Source: Druceiella hillmani
Lineage: Eukaryota > Arthropoda > Insecta > Lepidoptera > Hepialidae
Length of the DNA: 64,000 nt
NCBI GenBank assembly: GCA_039881145.1
Contig: JAYKKI010000087.1
Coordinates: forward strand, 8,858,001-8,922,000
Reading direction: 5' to 3'
This document shows positions 10,672 through 24,234 of the stretch, piece by piece. The notes beneath the pieces were generated by a model. It worked only from the letters and a program-made list of their open reading frames with translations, was not told where the DNA came from and made no database searches. Numbering within the stretch: the stretch's first letter is position 1; every line of letters begins with the position of its first letter. The translations under genes were made by a program, and so were the position numbers.

Positions 10672-12636
10672 CTTAAAAAATATACTCAATGTACGTTCAC
10701 AGATTGTATTAAATTATTATTCGTAGTTATTACTATACATTCAGAAAAATTAATAAAAACTTATAACAAATTGACGTAAAGGTCTAAAAAAAAATTCCAA
10801 TAAATGTTCATAGAAAAATGTCACTTAAAAGAATAGCCGCAATGACAGTACCTGAACACGTCTAAATGCAGTAGGAGGAAGCCATGATGTTCCTGTCGTG
10901 AATTATATTCACGAAAACCTATGTTTTTAGCCTTGATGAAGTGCAACACTTAGTTTTGACACACATGACGTACAAAATGAATGGACAAGAGTGAATGGAA
11001 GTTTTGTTTGGTTTCGTGCATGTGTACACTTCCTACCTTGTTCTACAGTTTTTATTTATTTCTGTTAGTTGTTAGCTAAGCACCTATTTTCCATTCTTAC
11101 GAAAAATTCGTTACATTCAAATATTACGACTAAACGCTCCATAAAAACTTTGCATGAAAACGTTGCACGAAATTCTACCTTGGAATTTTATTCCAATCGC
11201 GCTCAAAGAAGTTTCACGTCAATAATAAAAGATTCGTTTTTGAAAATATTATTTAAAAAGTTATACTTAAATAATTTAAAAATCGAATCAATTTAAATAA
11301 TCGAGTCTTGCGATATAAGCTCTAAGTATGACACAGCTGATCAAACCTATCGACACCACCAAATCAATTCTTTTCGTAGAAATAAATTATTTTTGGTTGT
11401 TTTACAGATTTATCCAATAAGTAGGACATGGATAAAACTATTATAATTTTTTTTACTTGGTTTCGGAAATACATATAATATCCATGTAAATTATTATATT
11501 TATACATTCATATAAGAACAATGTAAGTTGTTATAATTTTACAGTGCAAATATCGCAATATATTTTATATGTCTTTCGTTTCCTTAGAATGAGTGACTTA
11601 TTTCAGATTGTTCATTGTTAGTGTGCCAAATGACGTCATTTTTTTGATTGGTTAGACAAATTGTCATACGTTATTTTTCCATTTAGAGCCATGACCATGA
11701 ATTGACAGAGGACAATCTCTATAAAATTGTATATCGTTTAGACTTTATTAATGAATACAAAGTACACTGCAAATACTTGTAAATATACTACCTATAAAGT
11801 AATAAGTGAACATCTGAAAAAGTATCTTTTTAAGAATTAAAAAGTATTTAAAAAAAATATATTTATATTAAACCGGCTTTCTGGAATATACTCCATACTA
11901 AATATGACGTCCTTGCTATAAGAAAACTCCCACTTGAAACTCTCTTATGTACATAAATACTAAGGGTCATGAGAGGTTACATTGAAAGTTAAAAATATAG
12001 ATGTTTTATAATTGTTTTTATCATGTAGCTAGGAGAAGGCTCTGGTTTAGATTAAATTACGTAAGTTACAAATTAATATTTCAAATATTCCTTCACATCT
12101 TTCATTTATTCAGCACTTGACCTTAATTAACCTTTAGAAAAGTCTTTTGATGATAATTAAAAATAATGAAAAGTAATTAAATTCACGTAGAACAGGGATA
12201 CTAGCGTATCCCACTAACTCTTTGACCGTACCGACCAAATTTCCCTTCCTTTGTGAATTCAAACGCGCACGAGAAATTAGGTTAATCGTTAAATAACATT
12301 TTATTATTATTTTTTATTTCGTTCTGCAGGCTAAGGTTTTAACGATAAATTAGATTAAATAATTTGTAAGTTCAATTTTTTATATTTTATCGTTTTATGT
12401 GTAAATAAGACAATGATATTTAATTTGTCATTAATTTATATAATAATCAGTTGGTTAATTGGTCAAACAGAGTCAAAAATAAAATTCATGTTGTAGATGG
12501 TATTGCATGACATTTTAGATACATAGCAAATACATATACCTGATCGAGTTATCCAGGTTTTATATATTCAGTGAATACTTATATTCCTTTATTCCTTACT
12601 AGGAAACTCATGCGAATATTAATTTCCTATATACGT
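10672..12636. other. AT-rich non-coding sequence
   Basis: No gene or transposon protein was recognised. A 75-codon open frame at 11069-11296 (+) has no recognisable similarity and is not annotated as a gene. Confidence 0.5.
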
Positions 12637-12717
12637 TACCAAAAATAATTATATCTAATAATATTCAGATAACATTATAGAATGTTATCTCAATATTATT
12701 AGATGTAATTATTGGTA
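12637..12717. repeat. 81-bp imperfect palindrome
   Basis: The halves, starting TACCAAAAATAATTA and ending TAATTATTGGTA, are reverse complements with about four differences. They contain the exact inner stem AGATAACATT/AATGTTATCT around an ATAG loop. It may be a fold-back or MITE remnant; no target duplication is convincing. Confidence 0.8.
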
Positions 12718-12880
12718 TACAATTAATTCAAGTAATATTTTTAATGAATGTATTGCAAATATTAATACGAAATATTGCTCATAATTAACACATATGAATA
12801 TTTGTTTTGTATTTATTTAATACATTTTTCAATATCAGTTTCACTATTTATGTTAACAGTTCGATTAATGCCAACATTTA

Positions 12881-12985
12881 TACACAATTAAATGAAACTA
12901 CGCGATGTATTATTATTTCTACTTTCTTGTTTTACAACATCTTCAAGTGGGTTATTAGCAAAGATTGACGACATATCCAATAGTT
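12881..12985 (+). mobile_element. Fold-back ribozyme repeat, copy G (5' part)
   Basis: This begins with ACACAATTAAATGAAACTAC and runs through the TATTATTTCTACTTTCTT arm shared with copies at 26008, 43432 and 50325. The middle of the arm, where the hammerhead would be completed, is deleted. The remaining minus-strand core reads CTTGAAGA instead of CTGAAGA. Only the 5' half of the element survives. Confidence 0.75.
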
Positions 12986-13511
12986 ATAGACAATATTTCC
13001 TCTATTATGAGTGAAATGATTTTATTTTGAATTTTATCCGGATTTGCGCTTATTCAATATTTATTTGTTTTGTATGAATGTGGTTTCTGTTAAAATCGTT
13101 TTTATTTCTCTTATTAAAGCAATCCAATAAAATAAAATTAATAGGTGTAATTATAATTTTAAAGGGAACGTCAGTGACCGCACCTTGGTATCTTTCTCTC
13201 CGATTATCTGTCAAATTCTTCTAAAATCTAAAGTGTATAACTGATAGTTTTTCGTAACGACGCATAAAATTAAATGTTGAAGAGTTTGTTTTAAACTACC
13301 TTATTATTCTGGGTTTCGCGTAGAATTTAAATTTTGTTTACAAATCAGAAACCTCAATTCACGTCACTAAAGTACAATATTGCGTTAAACGTAAAAAATA
13401 TTGGAGTTAAGCGGAATTTTATTTTAGATTCTTGCAACTGTTAATGTCTTTCCGCTCATTACTCAAACTTAAATTTTATTTGTATTGTATTTTAGAATTT
13501 TATGTTAGTTT

Positions 13512-13617
<106 letters not shown>

Positions 13618-14001
13618 TATCCTGTGTTTAATTGTGCTTCTTTCATGTCGCAATGAAGAAAAAATATGAGGAACTGGGAACTCTCCACTCAGCCAACCTA
13701 ACTGTTGAAACGATGAACAAATTTAAATATTTTAAATAACGAGTTTAATTGTCTTAAAAATGGATTTTATTTCAATGACATTTTTAAAAAGCGGGCAGTT
13801 TAAAGACATTAAATTAAAATCGGATAGAATGCGTTTATTTAAATTTCACTGTAATAAATTAAATACAAATTATTTAAAGGTATTTAATTGCGCCTTTTTT
13901 AATAATAATTATTATATCAGTATTTTTAATCAACTATTCTCTTTTCGTTACAGAACTATGAATAAATATGAATTTTGCAAAAGAAATGAAATCTTCTAAT
14001 A

Positions 14002-14219
14002 TGTGCGCGTGCTTGCGTGCTTGCGCGCGTGTATGTCTGCGTACGAGCGTGTGTGCGTGGGTGTGTGCGTCCGTATGTGTGTGCGTGTATATGTGTGTGT
14101 ATGAGGGTGTGTGTTTGAGTGGGTGTGTGTGTGGGTGTGTGAGTGCGTGTGTGCGCGTGTGTGTGTATGCGGATGTGCATATATGCGAAGGTGTGTGTGT
14201 GCTTGTGTGTGTGTGTGTC
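14002..14219 (+). repeat. GT-rich degenerate microsatellite
   Basis: About 220 bp of GTGTGCG/GTGTGTAT-type repeat with strong G/T versus C/A strand asymmetry, preceded by (GC)(GT) interruptions. Long frames on both strands here (Cys/Val-rich or His/Thr-rich) are artefacts of the repeat. Confidence 0.95.
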
Positions 14220-14496
14220 ACAAACTCCTTATTGTGAAATGTTGCAAGCAAACAATACCATTTCTTGTCGGTAATCTGTTATTAGTAATACATCTGAAAA
14301 TATTTGATTATTCTTTTTCTACTTGACTTTTATTTTGGGAACATTTCAAAAAATTAATATATTGAAGAAATGCTAATAAATCTGAAGATAAGGAATACGA
14401 AAATGGCATCACATCTTTATATTTAATATACTATAATAAAAATAATTTTATGCCACTGCAGTGAAAAACAAAACATTATTTTAATTGCTTCTTTAT

Positions 14497-14616
14497 CAAT
14501 ATATCTCAAGGACAATATTAAGATATTTAATATCATAAGTTTTGATAAGCAAAATAATATTTTACTTACCACGACTTATGACATTAAATATCCTAATTTG
14601 TCCTTGGGCATATTGC
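14497..14616. repeat. Inverted repeat, about 42-bp arms
   Basis: Left arm 14497-14539 (with CTCAAGGACAATATTA and TTAATATCATAAG) is matched in inverse orientation by 14575-14616 with a few changes and one indel. The 35-bp spacer is AT-rich. It could be a small fold-back element of unknown family. Confidence 0.75.
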
Positions 14617-17600
14617 CATTGATTGAAATTTCATTAATTATTATATAATAATTTAATGCTAACTGATGTAACATGGCAATGAACTAAGTAGTTTTCCACA
14701 TTTCGAATTCATATTTTAATTTTTTTTATAATTCGTAATCGTCGTCATTTGCAATTAATGAAATAGTTAAGTAAATTTGATAATGTAAAATAAAAATATA
14801 TAATGCACTTAGGATTACTGAGTAATTTCCAGCAATCATTACCATTTCATATTTTATTTTAAATATTATAGATATTGCTTAACAATTTCTTAATAAATTA
14901 TATGGAAATAATATACAAATTAAAATTTAAATCAAAATGAACTTATGAAGAATGTTTGATGTCTTATACATTGTATTTTAGCTCACTGGCCTTTCCGTTG
15001 TAGCTTCGGCACTTGTTGTAAAAATAAGTATATTTTACAAAGAGGAAGTGTTTTATCTCAACTCGACTGATGTTAAAATGAGACTAGATGTGTACGTGTA
15101 CAAAAATGATGTCATACATGTTCGCGTACAAAAATGATGTCATAAATTGACAAACTGTCTACACGCTAAATATGAACTCCTTAGCTTCTTACTTACAACA
15201 ACCCGAGTAAAAAGATGTAATAATGTTAACTTAAAAACTTGAAGAAGATTATTTGAAAAGACTTTGGTAAAATCTGATCCCCATATCTTCCAAAAAGTGA
15301 AAAGAAATAAACTCAATAAAATTATTAAATTTCTTCTTTAAAAGTATATAATTTGATTGCACTAGTTATATGTTTTAATTACATGGGGTTATGTTCATAC
15401 ATAATTTATATTAAACAAAATTTAAAAAAAAAAAATAATTTTACGTAACATACCTTTAATTTACATATATTTATTTATCTGTCCCCTTTTCCCGTACTCA
15501 TAAAAGTAAACAAATGTGATTTAGGATACGTAAGCACAAGGGGTGAGCTAAAAAGATTTGAGCGAGAGTATCCATGAGAGATAATACATAATTCTTTTTA
15601 TAAAGAAAAAAAATCATCATATTTATATTTTAAAATATTGCTTTAAACTGCCATATCCCCATAAATATTATTAAACCTCTTAATTTAAATCCCTAGCCTA
15701 ATACTGAATACAGTGTTAATAAATATTTACTAATATTTAACTTAACCATTTATGGCTAGGATTTCCTAACTTTTATAGAAAATGCAGTTTCAAATAAAGT
15801 TGATGTAATCTAAAACATATAATCTTTCAATATAAACTTCAAATACTACCCTAAATTATCTCTTTCTGTAGTAAATTTTGACATCAACATAGCTGAAATA
15901 ATCAGTATATATTCGTTAATAATATTCTATTTAATTATACTGAAATAACAAATAAACTATTGTTAACCGCAGAAGTAAGGATTGACATAAATTTCATACA
16001 ATCATGGCACTACATGAGTCCCATTTTTACTCCTATTTGAAAGAAATTAACAAAATGATTTCAAATAACGTCAAGATGTCCCGGTACAAATACATTCTTA
16101 CGTAACTTTATCTTCTTAACCGTAACTTATGTGACCATGTAACACCATTAGTAGAAATTACACTTTAATCGGATTTACATATCGGCGTTTTCATTTGTTT
16201 GTATTTCAGGATACTAGTACGAAAAATCGGGGGCAGGCAGTTTGGAATGTCGCCAATTTTCCAAGCGATTACTTAACAAATGGAAATGGGAAGTTCAAAG
16301 CATAAAGAAAATTGTGTTTTCTCTTATGCAAGTACCTACACCTCGTAACCTATTTATTTATACATGTCACTTTTCTGTACATGTAGCTTGTATAATGACA
16401 TAGTAATTAGCACCACTCTTATGTAATTAATCACCATGAAGAGTAGCGGATTGTGTAGGATGGTAGGAGTATGTAGTGCGGAATTTATGCCCACATACGT
16501 TTAAAAAACCGCTGATACGGAACATTAATTGAGCATGTTCAACTTACACTTGGCTGATATTTTTCTTCCCAATTCATGGTCCAATTCTAAACAAATTTCG
16601 TTTCGTTTGTTTAGAATTATTTTAATTCTTTTATTTTATTATTTATATTAAAATAAATTTTAATAAAAACAAAAATATCCAGAGGAAGTGAGTGACCTGT
16701 TCTTTACGATTTTATGAATAACCTCACAATATTGTATTTTAGCTCACTGGTATTATAAACTGAAGAGCCGATTAAAGATTAATCCGATTAAAGAGTACTA
16801 ACTCTTTAGTTAGATTAATATGTTTTAAGCTAAAATAATGGCATTTTGGATTTATAACAAAAATGTAAATATATCAAAAATTTTAATTTAAAAAATATTA
16901 AAAATACCCTTCATTATTGGGACATATCAGGCCAGCCACAAATCGATTGGTTTATTGTTAGCTATTGAACAGTTCCCATGGTCACCTTCGTCTTCCACCA
17001 TCAGACCTCCTGGTTACAATAAGTAAACAAAGGGCTCATTAAGACAGGTCAAACGAGCACACACTCGACATATTTACTGTTGAAGTAAATTTGTTTTCAC
17101 AACTTCCCATTGTGAAGTTGTGAGCCATTGTGAACTTCCCATGACTACCTCTCTCCTGCAACATCAAGTCAGTCTGTTTAAGGAAGTAATAATTTTGAAG
17201 AAATATCAAGGAAAATGACCGCATTTCAAGCTATTGGGTTTATTTTGTATTTTTTTTTGTATGGCACTTAGTAACAAAACTTAATGAACATGTAATGAAT
17301 GCTATGAAATTCCGTTATGAAGGTAGGCGTCTATGTGTAGGTTGAACAATGACATACTGTAGCACATAAAACAAAATCGAAATGAAAATGATCAGAGCTA
17401 GATAGGCCTACTAGTTTAAGTACTTTAACTAGTAATAGTGGAGTATTGGAGTTTACTACTAGTAATAGTGGAGTATGTTAAAATTAAATCTTTACGCAAT
17501 ATTTTTATATCTATTTATTGTGAAAAAATTATTTTTTGTTAACAGATTAATAAGAATACTGTGTCTATGTGTACACTTAAAGGTTTTCAGGCGCCGAAGT

Positions 17601-19547
17601 ATCTACCCTTTTAGAGCGTCTTATACTGTTATTTAACAAATTATTCCTTTTTTAACTATGTTTTACAAATTATTAAATATTTACGATAATTGGTTCATCA
17701 GTGCTTTATTTGCTTCGTATTTCTTTTAGACCTATTTACAGTTTAAATTAGTTTATTCCCAAGGCTTTACTGCCTAAATGTAAAGATCTTAGTTATATAT
17801 AAAGTATTTTAATAAAAATTGTAAGATCAATATAATCGACAAACAACTTAATATGACAATTTTATTAATATTTATTTGTTATACTGGAATAAACCGCCGC
17901 TAGTGCAAATATTCCTACTTTCTATGTGTTGCAGTTAATTAAGTCTAAGTAAGGATACGCGTGTATTCAATAAACGTAAGTTGCAAATGCATTAAATGGT
18001 AAAAAAGTATTATTTCATTTCTCTATGCCACGAACGATTGATTTAAAATTTCCTTTCTTCGTAACACACACAGAAGCGCTTTAAGTTAACTAAACTTAAC
18101 ACAAAATAATAACGGGTAATATTTTACAGAAAGGGCTTTAAAATGAAAAATAGTTACTGAAACCTAAACTTCATTTTAAAAGACATTCTAATGATATCCA
18201 ACACAGTGAGATTCACTTAATATTTTATCATTCCCAATACCTAACAAGACGAAGTATCTTAAAAAGTAGGGAAAAAATTTTGATTACATTTTAATTGAGA
18301 TCTTACCTGAACCCTACGCTTACAAAATTTCCCGCATATTGGACTAAAATTGTAGAAGATACAACGGTGTGATATAGGGATAGACGCATATTGACACTAG
18401 AAGAGTTCCCTATTTAACTAAGGAACCGTACAAATGAAAGGGAATTTACCAATTTTGCTCAAAATTTCTATGTCTACATTGTGTTTTCAAATTAAATAAC
18501 ACTCTCATTTTGTTTGTATTAATTAGAGGTAATGTCATTTGCCACTGCATCCCATTAAGTCCTGTCTTGTAAAAATGGTCTTTTGATAGTCTTTTGATAT
18601 ATTAAAATGAGAATTTTATAATTTGAAGATAATGTGTTGAAATAAAAAATTACAAAATAGGAAGAAAACTTCTGGTTACTTATATTTAATGTGTTAGATT
18701 AATTGATTTGATTCTTAGAACTCGAAAAATATACTTGCAATTCAGTGATTTACAAAAATCGATGGCGCGATGGATCAAAAAAATTGTTCCAGGCACCAAT
18801 TAATTAAGATAAGTTCAGAAATGTAAGCATACACCCATGCTGTCGAATATTTTAAATAGATGATGAAACATTTTGACCAATTACATGAGTCATTAGAAAC
18901 TGCCAGTTTCTCTAATTGGTTAAAAGGATGTCAGAAATTATTGATATTAAAGATCTCATGTTATGAATAAATAAAACATTTAAATCTTAATATGCCTTAA
19001 TGTATCTTATTGATACTTTGAAAATCCTTAGATAAATATTATATTTCCCATTGATCAGTTTTTAATTTAAGTTTTCAGGATGTAGGACATTGACCTTGTT
19101 GTCACGAACTTAATAAATATCGGTAAATGAAAATAATGCTCAAGCCACGATTAGCGCACCACCAAGACTATCTAAATCATTAACGAACAAGTATTATCGA
19201 AACATTTTTACTATGTCTAGGCTCCGTAGCAGCCAATATCCTAGTAATGAAGTTAAACCTAAACCTGCACGTAATTCGAAGTGAGGCACATTATAGTAAA
19301 TAATATAAATTCTGAACGATGTTTTGGGAAAAATATTATGCGTAATTAATTCAAGAAAAAAAATAAAAAACTTAAAAGGTTAAGTGATTTTCTTAGAGAT
19401 GTGAGATATTGAAACGTTGTACCTACAAACTTTTTCCTCAAATTAAACATAGCTTTATCTTTTTCCCTTTGGCGTGCATATTTGATGGAATGCGTAGTAT
19501 GACAAGATTTTAATGTAGTCCACATTTTATAACAAAATTATTGAAAG
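14617..19547. other. AT-rich non-coding sequence with small duplications
   Basis: No gene recognised. Small structures seen: a 28-bp period duplication with GTACAAAAATGATGTCATA (15094-15143); a 13-bp stem AATTCTAAACAAA/TTTGTTTAGAATT (16583-16618); a 30-bp period duplication of ACTAGTAATAGTGGAGTAT (17428-17476). A shared segment TTGTATTTTAGCTCACTGG occurs at about 14973 and 16735, so part of this region may be an old dispersed repeat. Confidence 0.5.
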
Positions 19548-21348
19548 ATGGCTATAGCAAGAAATTTCTGATGAGAAGGAATCACCGGATGAGGATTGCA
19601 GTGACGTGGAACCTGATGTAAGCGAGGATTTAGTGCAGGTTGAAGACTGTGAATCGGCGTCTGAAATTGAGGGTGAGAATGAAGATGTTGTGAGTCCGTT
19701 ACAGTCCATATCACCAATCTCTTCAAGGTCACAATCTCCATACAGGTCAACTCAAGAGACTAACTCTTCGGATGATAATATTCCGATTTCACGCTTGCAG
19801 TCCGGAGGTAGGCGAAGAAAATATAATTATTTTGGAAGTAATCATTTTCGATGGGCATCTACACCGAATAAAGCTCGTTCAAGGACACCGCAGCATAATA
19901 TTGTGCAACAAACACAAGGTGTAAAGCCAGCTTTTCGTGCGATTCTCAGTAATACTACTACGCCCCTGGATATTTAGAGTCTTTTATTTACTGATGAGAT
20001 GTTAGATAAAATAGTACTACACACTAATCAGAAAATAAGCAAAATCAGACCGAAGTACAAAAAGCAGACTTGTGTGCATGATTTGGACAGTACAGAGCTA
20101 AAAGCGTTCATTGGGCTTTTGCTTTATACAGCTATATTCAAAGAAAATCACGAGCACTACATTCCATGGTACAGTACTGATGAAACCGGAAGAGAAATAT
20201 ATCGTTGCATAATGAGTAAGAATAGGTTGGAAGTTCTGCTAAATACTATTCGATTTGATGATGCAGAAACTAGAGAGCAACGACGTGAACTAGATATGTC
20301 TGCTCCAATTTCAGAACTTTTTCAGTATTTTATACAAAATTGTCAAAGAGTGTACACGATTGGAACTTGTGCTTGTGTAGATGAGATGCTTGTACCTTTT
20401 CGCGGTCGCTGCAAATTTAAAATGTACATGCCATAAAAACCAGCTAAATATGGTCTTAAAATTATGTGCCTTACAGATGCAAGAAACGGTTACCTCCTAA
20501 ATGCTTACATATACTTCGGCAAAGATTCTGATGGACAAAATTTGTAACAAGAGCAGAAGCGTCAATCAAAACCAACTCAAGCGGTTCTAAGTCTTATCGT
20601 ACCGATTGAAAATTCTAATAAAAACGTGACCGCTGACAACTGGTTTTCTTCGATAGAACTAGTCAATATTTTGAAAGAGAAGCACCTTAGTTATGTTGGT
20701 ACACTCAAAAAGAACAAACGTGAAATACCGCCTGAGTTCAAACCATCTAGAAGTCGGCAAATCGAGTCCTCAATCTTTGGTTTTACCAAAAGTATCACTT
20801 TATCGTCTTACGTACCAAAAAAAATAAAGCTGTGGTTATGATTTCAAGTTTGCATCATACTGCTAGTGTTGACGAAAGTAGCAAGAAACCCGAAATGATC
20901 TTATACTACAACCAAACAAAAATAGGCGTCGATTTACTGGATCAAAGATGTTCAAATTACTCTACTTCTCCTCGAACTCGAAGATGGCCTCTAACTATAT
21001 TTTACAGAATTTTGGACATCTCTGCTTCGAATGCTTACGTCATCAGCCTCAGCAATCAAGCACAGAAGACTAGAAGTCGATTTAAATTTCTAAAACAGCT
21101 AGCAGAACAGCTTACAAGGCCGCATATGGAACGTCGCGAAAAAAATGATCACATTCAGAGAGATCTTAAGAACTCTATTCGCCGTATTCTAGAGATCGGG
21201 GACGATAAACCAAGCACTTCTGATGTCGAAAAACTTGAAGTTCGTAAAATATGTTTTACATGTAATCCAAAAAAAGACTGCTTACTTATGTTTTATGTGT
21301 AAGGTACCAATTTGCTTGGAGTGTTCGAAAAAAATGTGCTATAACTGA
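19548..21348 (+). pseudogene. piggyBac transposase, broken
   Basis: A piggyBac-type DDD transposase of near-complete length. An acidic N-terminal region (from about 19558; the likely ATG at 19548 is one base out of frame) leads into PLDI followed by a TAG at 19975-19977. The core continues in the same frame with FTDEMLDKIV, ELKAFIGLLL, and the first catalytic Asp in CVDEMLVPFRGRC. Further stops are at 20434 and 20546. The second Asp is in TADNWFSS. A frameshift near 20825 leads into the frame holding the third Asp in KIGVDLLDQ and RRWPLTIFYRILD. The Cys-rich C-terminus is shifted once more near 21285 and ends with CKVPICLECSKKMC before TGA at 21346. The family cuts and pastes at TTAA sites. 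All three Asp are preserved, but three stops and at least two shifts make this copy dead. Confidence 0.93.
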
Positions 21349-21756
21349 CGCGAAAAAATATAAATGTTTAGGCGTTGCAGTTTTATTTATTTTTCGAAAT
21401 AACGTTTATTTTTGTTGTTTTTTTTTAAAGTTTGTATATTTAATTTATAAGAATGAATACTAAGAAGTTAAAAATTTAAGTTTCTCAGGCTGCAGATCTC
21501 ATTTTCTTAGAGTAGTAATTTTTTGTGCCATAATTGCTACTTTACAGAGATTTTATCAATATCTCGAGATTTTTATGTGATTGCTAGTAATTGTATGTCT
21601 AATATAAAGCTTTTAAATATAAATAAGTATTTTATTCAATCAGATGTTTCATTATTACCACCAAACCAAAATTATAGGGAATATCATATTAGAGTCTCTG
21701 AGACCCCACGTAGGTAGTTAAGGGACAAAAATGTGTGGTAGGTGGCTAAGGGTTAA
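19548..21756 (+). mobile_element. piggyBac element, right end identified, left end not found
   Basis: The transposase remnant is followed by a 3' region that ends GGTAGGTGGCTAAGGG and then TTAA at 21753-21756. That is the expected form of a piggyBac terminus (reverse complement CCCTTAGCCACC). I could not find the matching left terminus upstream of the gene; the element may be truncated or its left end too diverged to see. TTAAACCTAAACC at about 19252 is only a weak candidate. Confidence 0.75.
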
Positions 21757-24234
21757 CGTTGTTTTGCTGTAACTGTAATTATATTACGATCCAATACAAC
21801 TTTAAAGACATATAAATATCACCTTGCATTATTGATAATCATAAATAATATTACGAACAAGTCTGTAAGATTGTAACCTGAATTCATAAATACATAAATA
21901 AATGTCAGCGATGCTCATGGTTGCATAAATGAAAAAATATTTTGCCATATTGCAATATATTTAGAGTTATTGCACTGTTCATTAACTTAAATACCTTTTA
22001 ATTCAATATTGAGATAATATCAAAACCGATATTATATATAGTATAATTCTTTAGACAATAAATGGAGTTTTTATTACATAATTCATACTCTTGAATAAGC
22101 ATTGAATTTGAAAATTAAAAGTAACCCAGTTGTACTGAAAAAGGAATAAAAATATTATATTACTTTGCTATTGAAAAGAGACTATAAATAATTTAATTAA
22201 AATCATCTTTAGACTCGAAAAATTCGGTTCTAACTGCGCATGTACTTAAATTGTTTTGACAATGTTTCCTTCTTCATGTAACAAGGTTTTACGAGTGGCC
22301 ACGAAAAACTAAGAAACACTTTCTCTAATATTTTTTTCTTTAAATCACTAACTTATAACCTTTTTATTTTTAACTTTTTCATAAACATTCTAATATTTCC
22401 ACGTTTTTCTTGTTATTATTTTAGTAGTAAATTTTATGAGATAATGGTCATTTTACTTCGCCCAATGCACTTAGTAAGGAAAATATTAAAGAAGGATATC
22501 AGTGTTATTATAAAATGATATTGAAACCAATATGATAATTGTTCAATTTCTGATTTCGTTCTAATTAATGAAACCTTCGTCAAGTTTTTAACTGTAGATT
22601 TGAAAAGGCCATAAAGCTTATAATTTGCAATTCTGGGTATTAGAATTTAATTTGGAATTTTCTACGAAATTAACATGTATCAACAATATCAAGAGTTATT
22701 GGAAAGTACGGAAACCTATATTATGCATATTTTATCATGCACTTGGCCAGTCTCATTACTTCATATTTTCATTTGGTCTACTAGTATGTGTAAAAATACC
22801 AGTTTCCAATATAAAATGGTTGGAATAGCATTTCTCTGAGTAGAAATATTGAGAAAGGCAGACAAAATGTTACAGGTTCTCTTAATTTTATAAAATGTGG
22901 AGACCAGTTTTTGTTTGTTTTGTAGATAACATTATTGATTAGAATTTAAATTTATTTACTTTACTAAAACCAACCGACTCACTGACTGATTACCACCATA
23001 AATACCGACTTAAATGAAGATTCTATGAAAGAAATCAAACACTAGGTTAGTACAGATGAGAATAATTAGGAGCGAATTTGTTAATATTCAAGGATCGAAA
23101 ATTACTTTTCTAAATCCGTCTGTCCTGTATATAAAGTATGACTTTAGCATTTAAACAAGTCATATATAGAAAAATAACGTTATATATAAATAATTTTGGC
23201 ATAATTTACAAGCTACTGACTCACATGCAGAACATATGTAAATGTTTTACTACGAAGTTTACTAATAATTTTGCAAGTGTTTGTGAATACATTTAAGTTT
23301 GATTATTTTCTCCTGTACGAAATATCTGTATAGTTCAACAACCTATTTCATCTTGTACGGCTACGCTAGTCTGGATTAAACTTTTGTACGTGATCGTGCA
23401 ATAAACGTGATAATAAATATTGAAACTTTCCAGCGGAGCATGGCCGTTTTTGTTTGTGTTTACTATTTAGAATACATAAATCTAAGTTAGAATTTAATAG
23501 TACGTGGCAATATGATTCGCAGCAAATTATGTGATCTACTATTCAATTATACCTTTCAAATTGTTTTCCCGTTCTTCCAACACGTATACAAAATGATAGA
23601 TTATTGGAAAAAATACTTTAATTTTTTAAGCTATGAATTACTCGTCATACTAAATTAAGTTAAACATCAGCCTCTGATATTACATTCGTAGCATTATCTT
23701 CTTTTCGTAATATTTCGGGCCAACTTCTTTTTAAAATTGACCTTTTGTCATGATTATTTATTTAATTATAAGGCGGTTAAAACTTTATTTCTGTCATTAA
23801 TAAGGGATATATAATATTATAATTTTTTGACTTATATAATTACCTCAATAATAAATCATTGCTGTAACATATCATACGTCTAGTCATATGAATTACTTTT
23901 GAAAAGTAATGTAAAATTGTATTGATAAAGGCTAGTAAGGAAGTATTACAATATATACGTTATTTTGCGATATTACTTTTTTGGTCTTTCAACAAGATAA
24001 AAATATTTACATTTAAGTAAAAGAAGCGCAAAATAAATTTAAACATAATTCGGATTATTCCATCTTTCTATAGAAACAGTACATCTATTTGAAGAATTTT
24101 TTTGTAAAGGAAATTAATAATAATTACACGTAATAAATGTGAAACACATTTTAATTGTGTGTTAAAATGATACAACAGTTATATCACTGGTTGGATTCAA
24201 TAAAAAAACCATGGGAATGAATGGATAAGACGAT
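21757..24234. other. AT-rich non-coding sequence
   Basis: No recognisable gene or transposon on either strand. Open frames here are short and AT-driven. Confidence 0.5.

Noticed and set aside
13934..14326. Cys/Val-rich and His/Thr-rich open frames
   Set aside because: They arise from the GT-rich repeat and have no independent coding signal.
19252..19275. Possible piggyBac left end TTAAACCTAAACC
   Set aside because: It matches the right terminus only in a few positions after TTAA, not enough to set a boundary.
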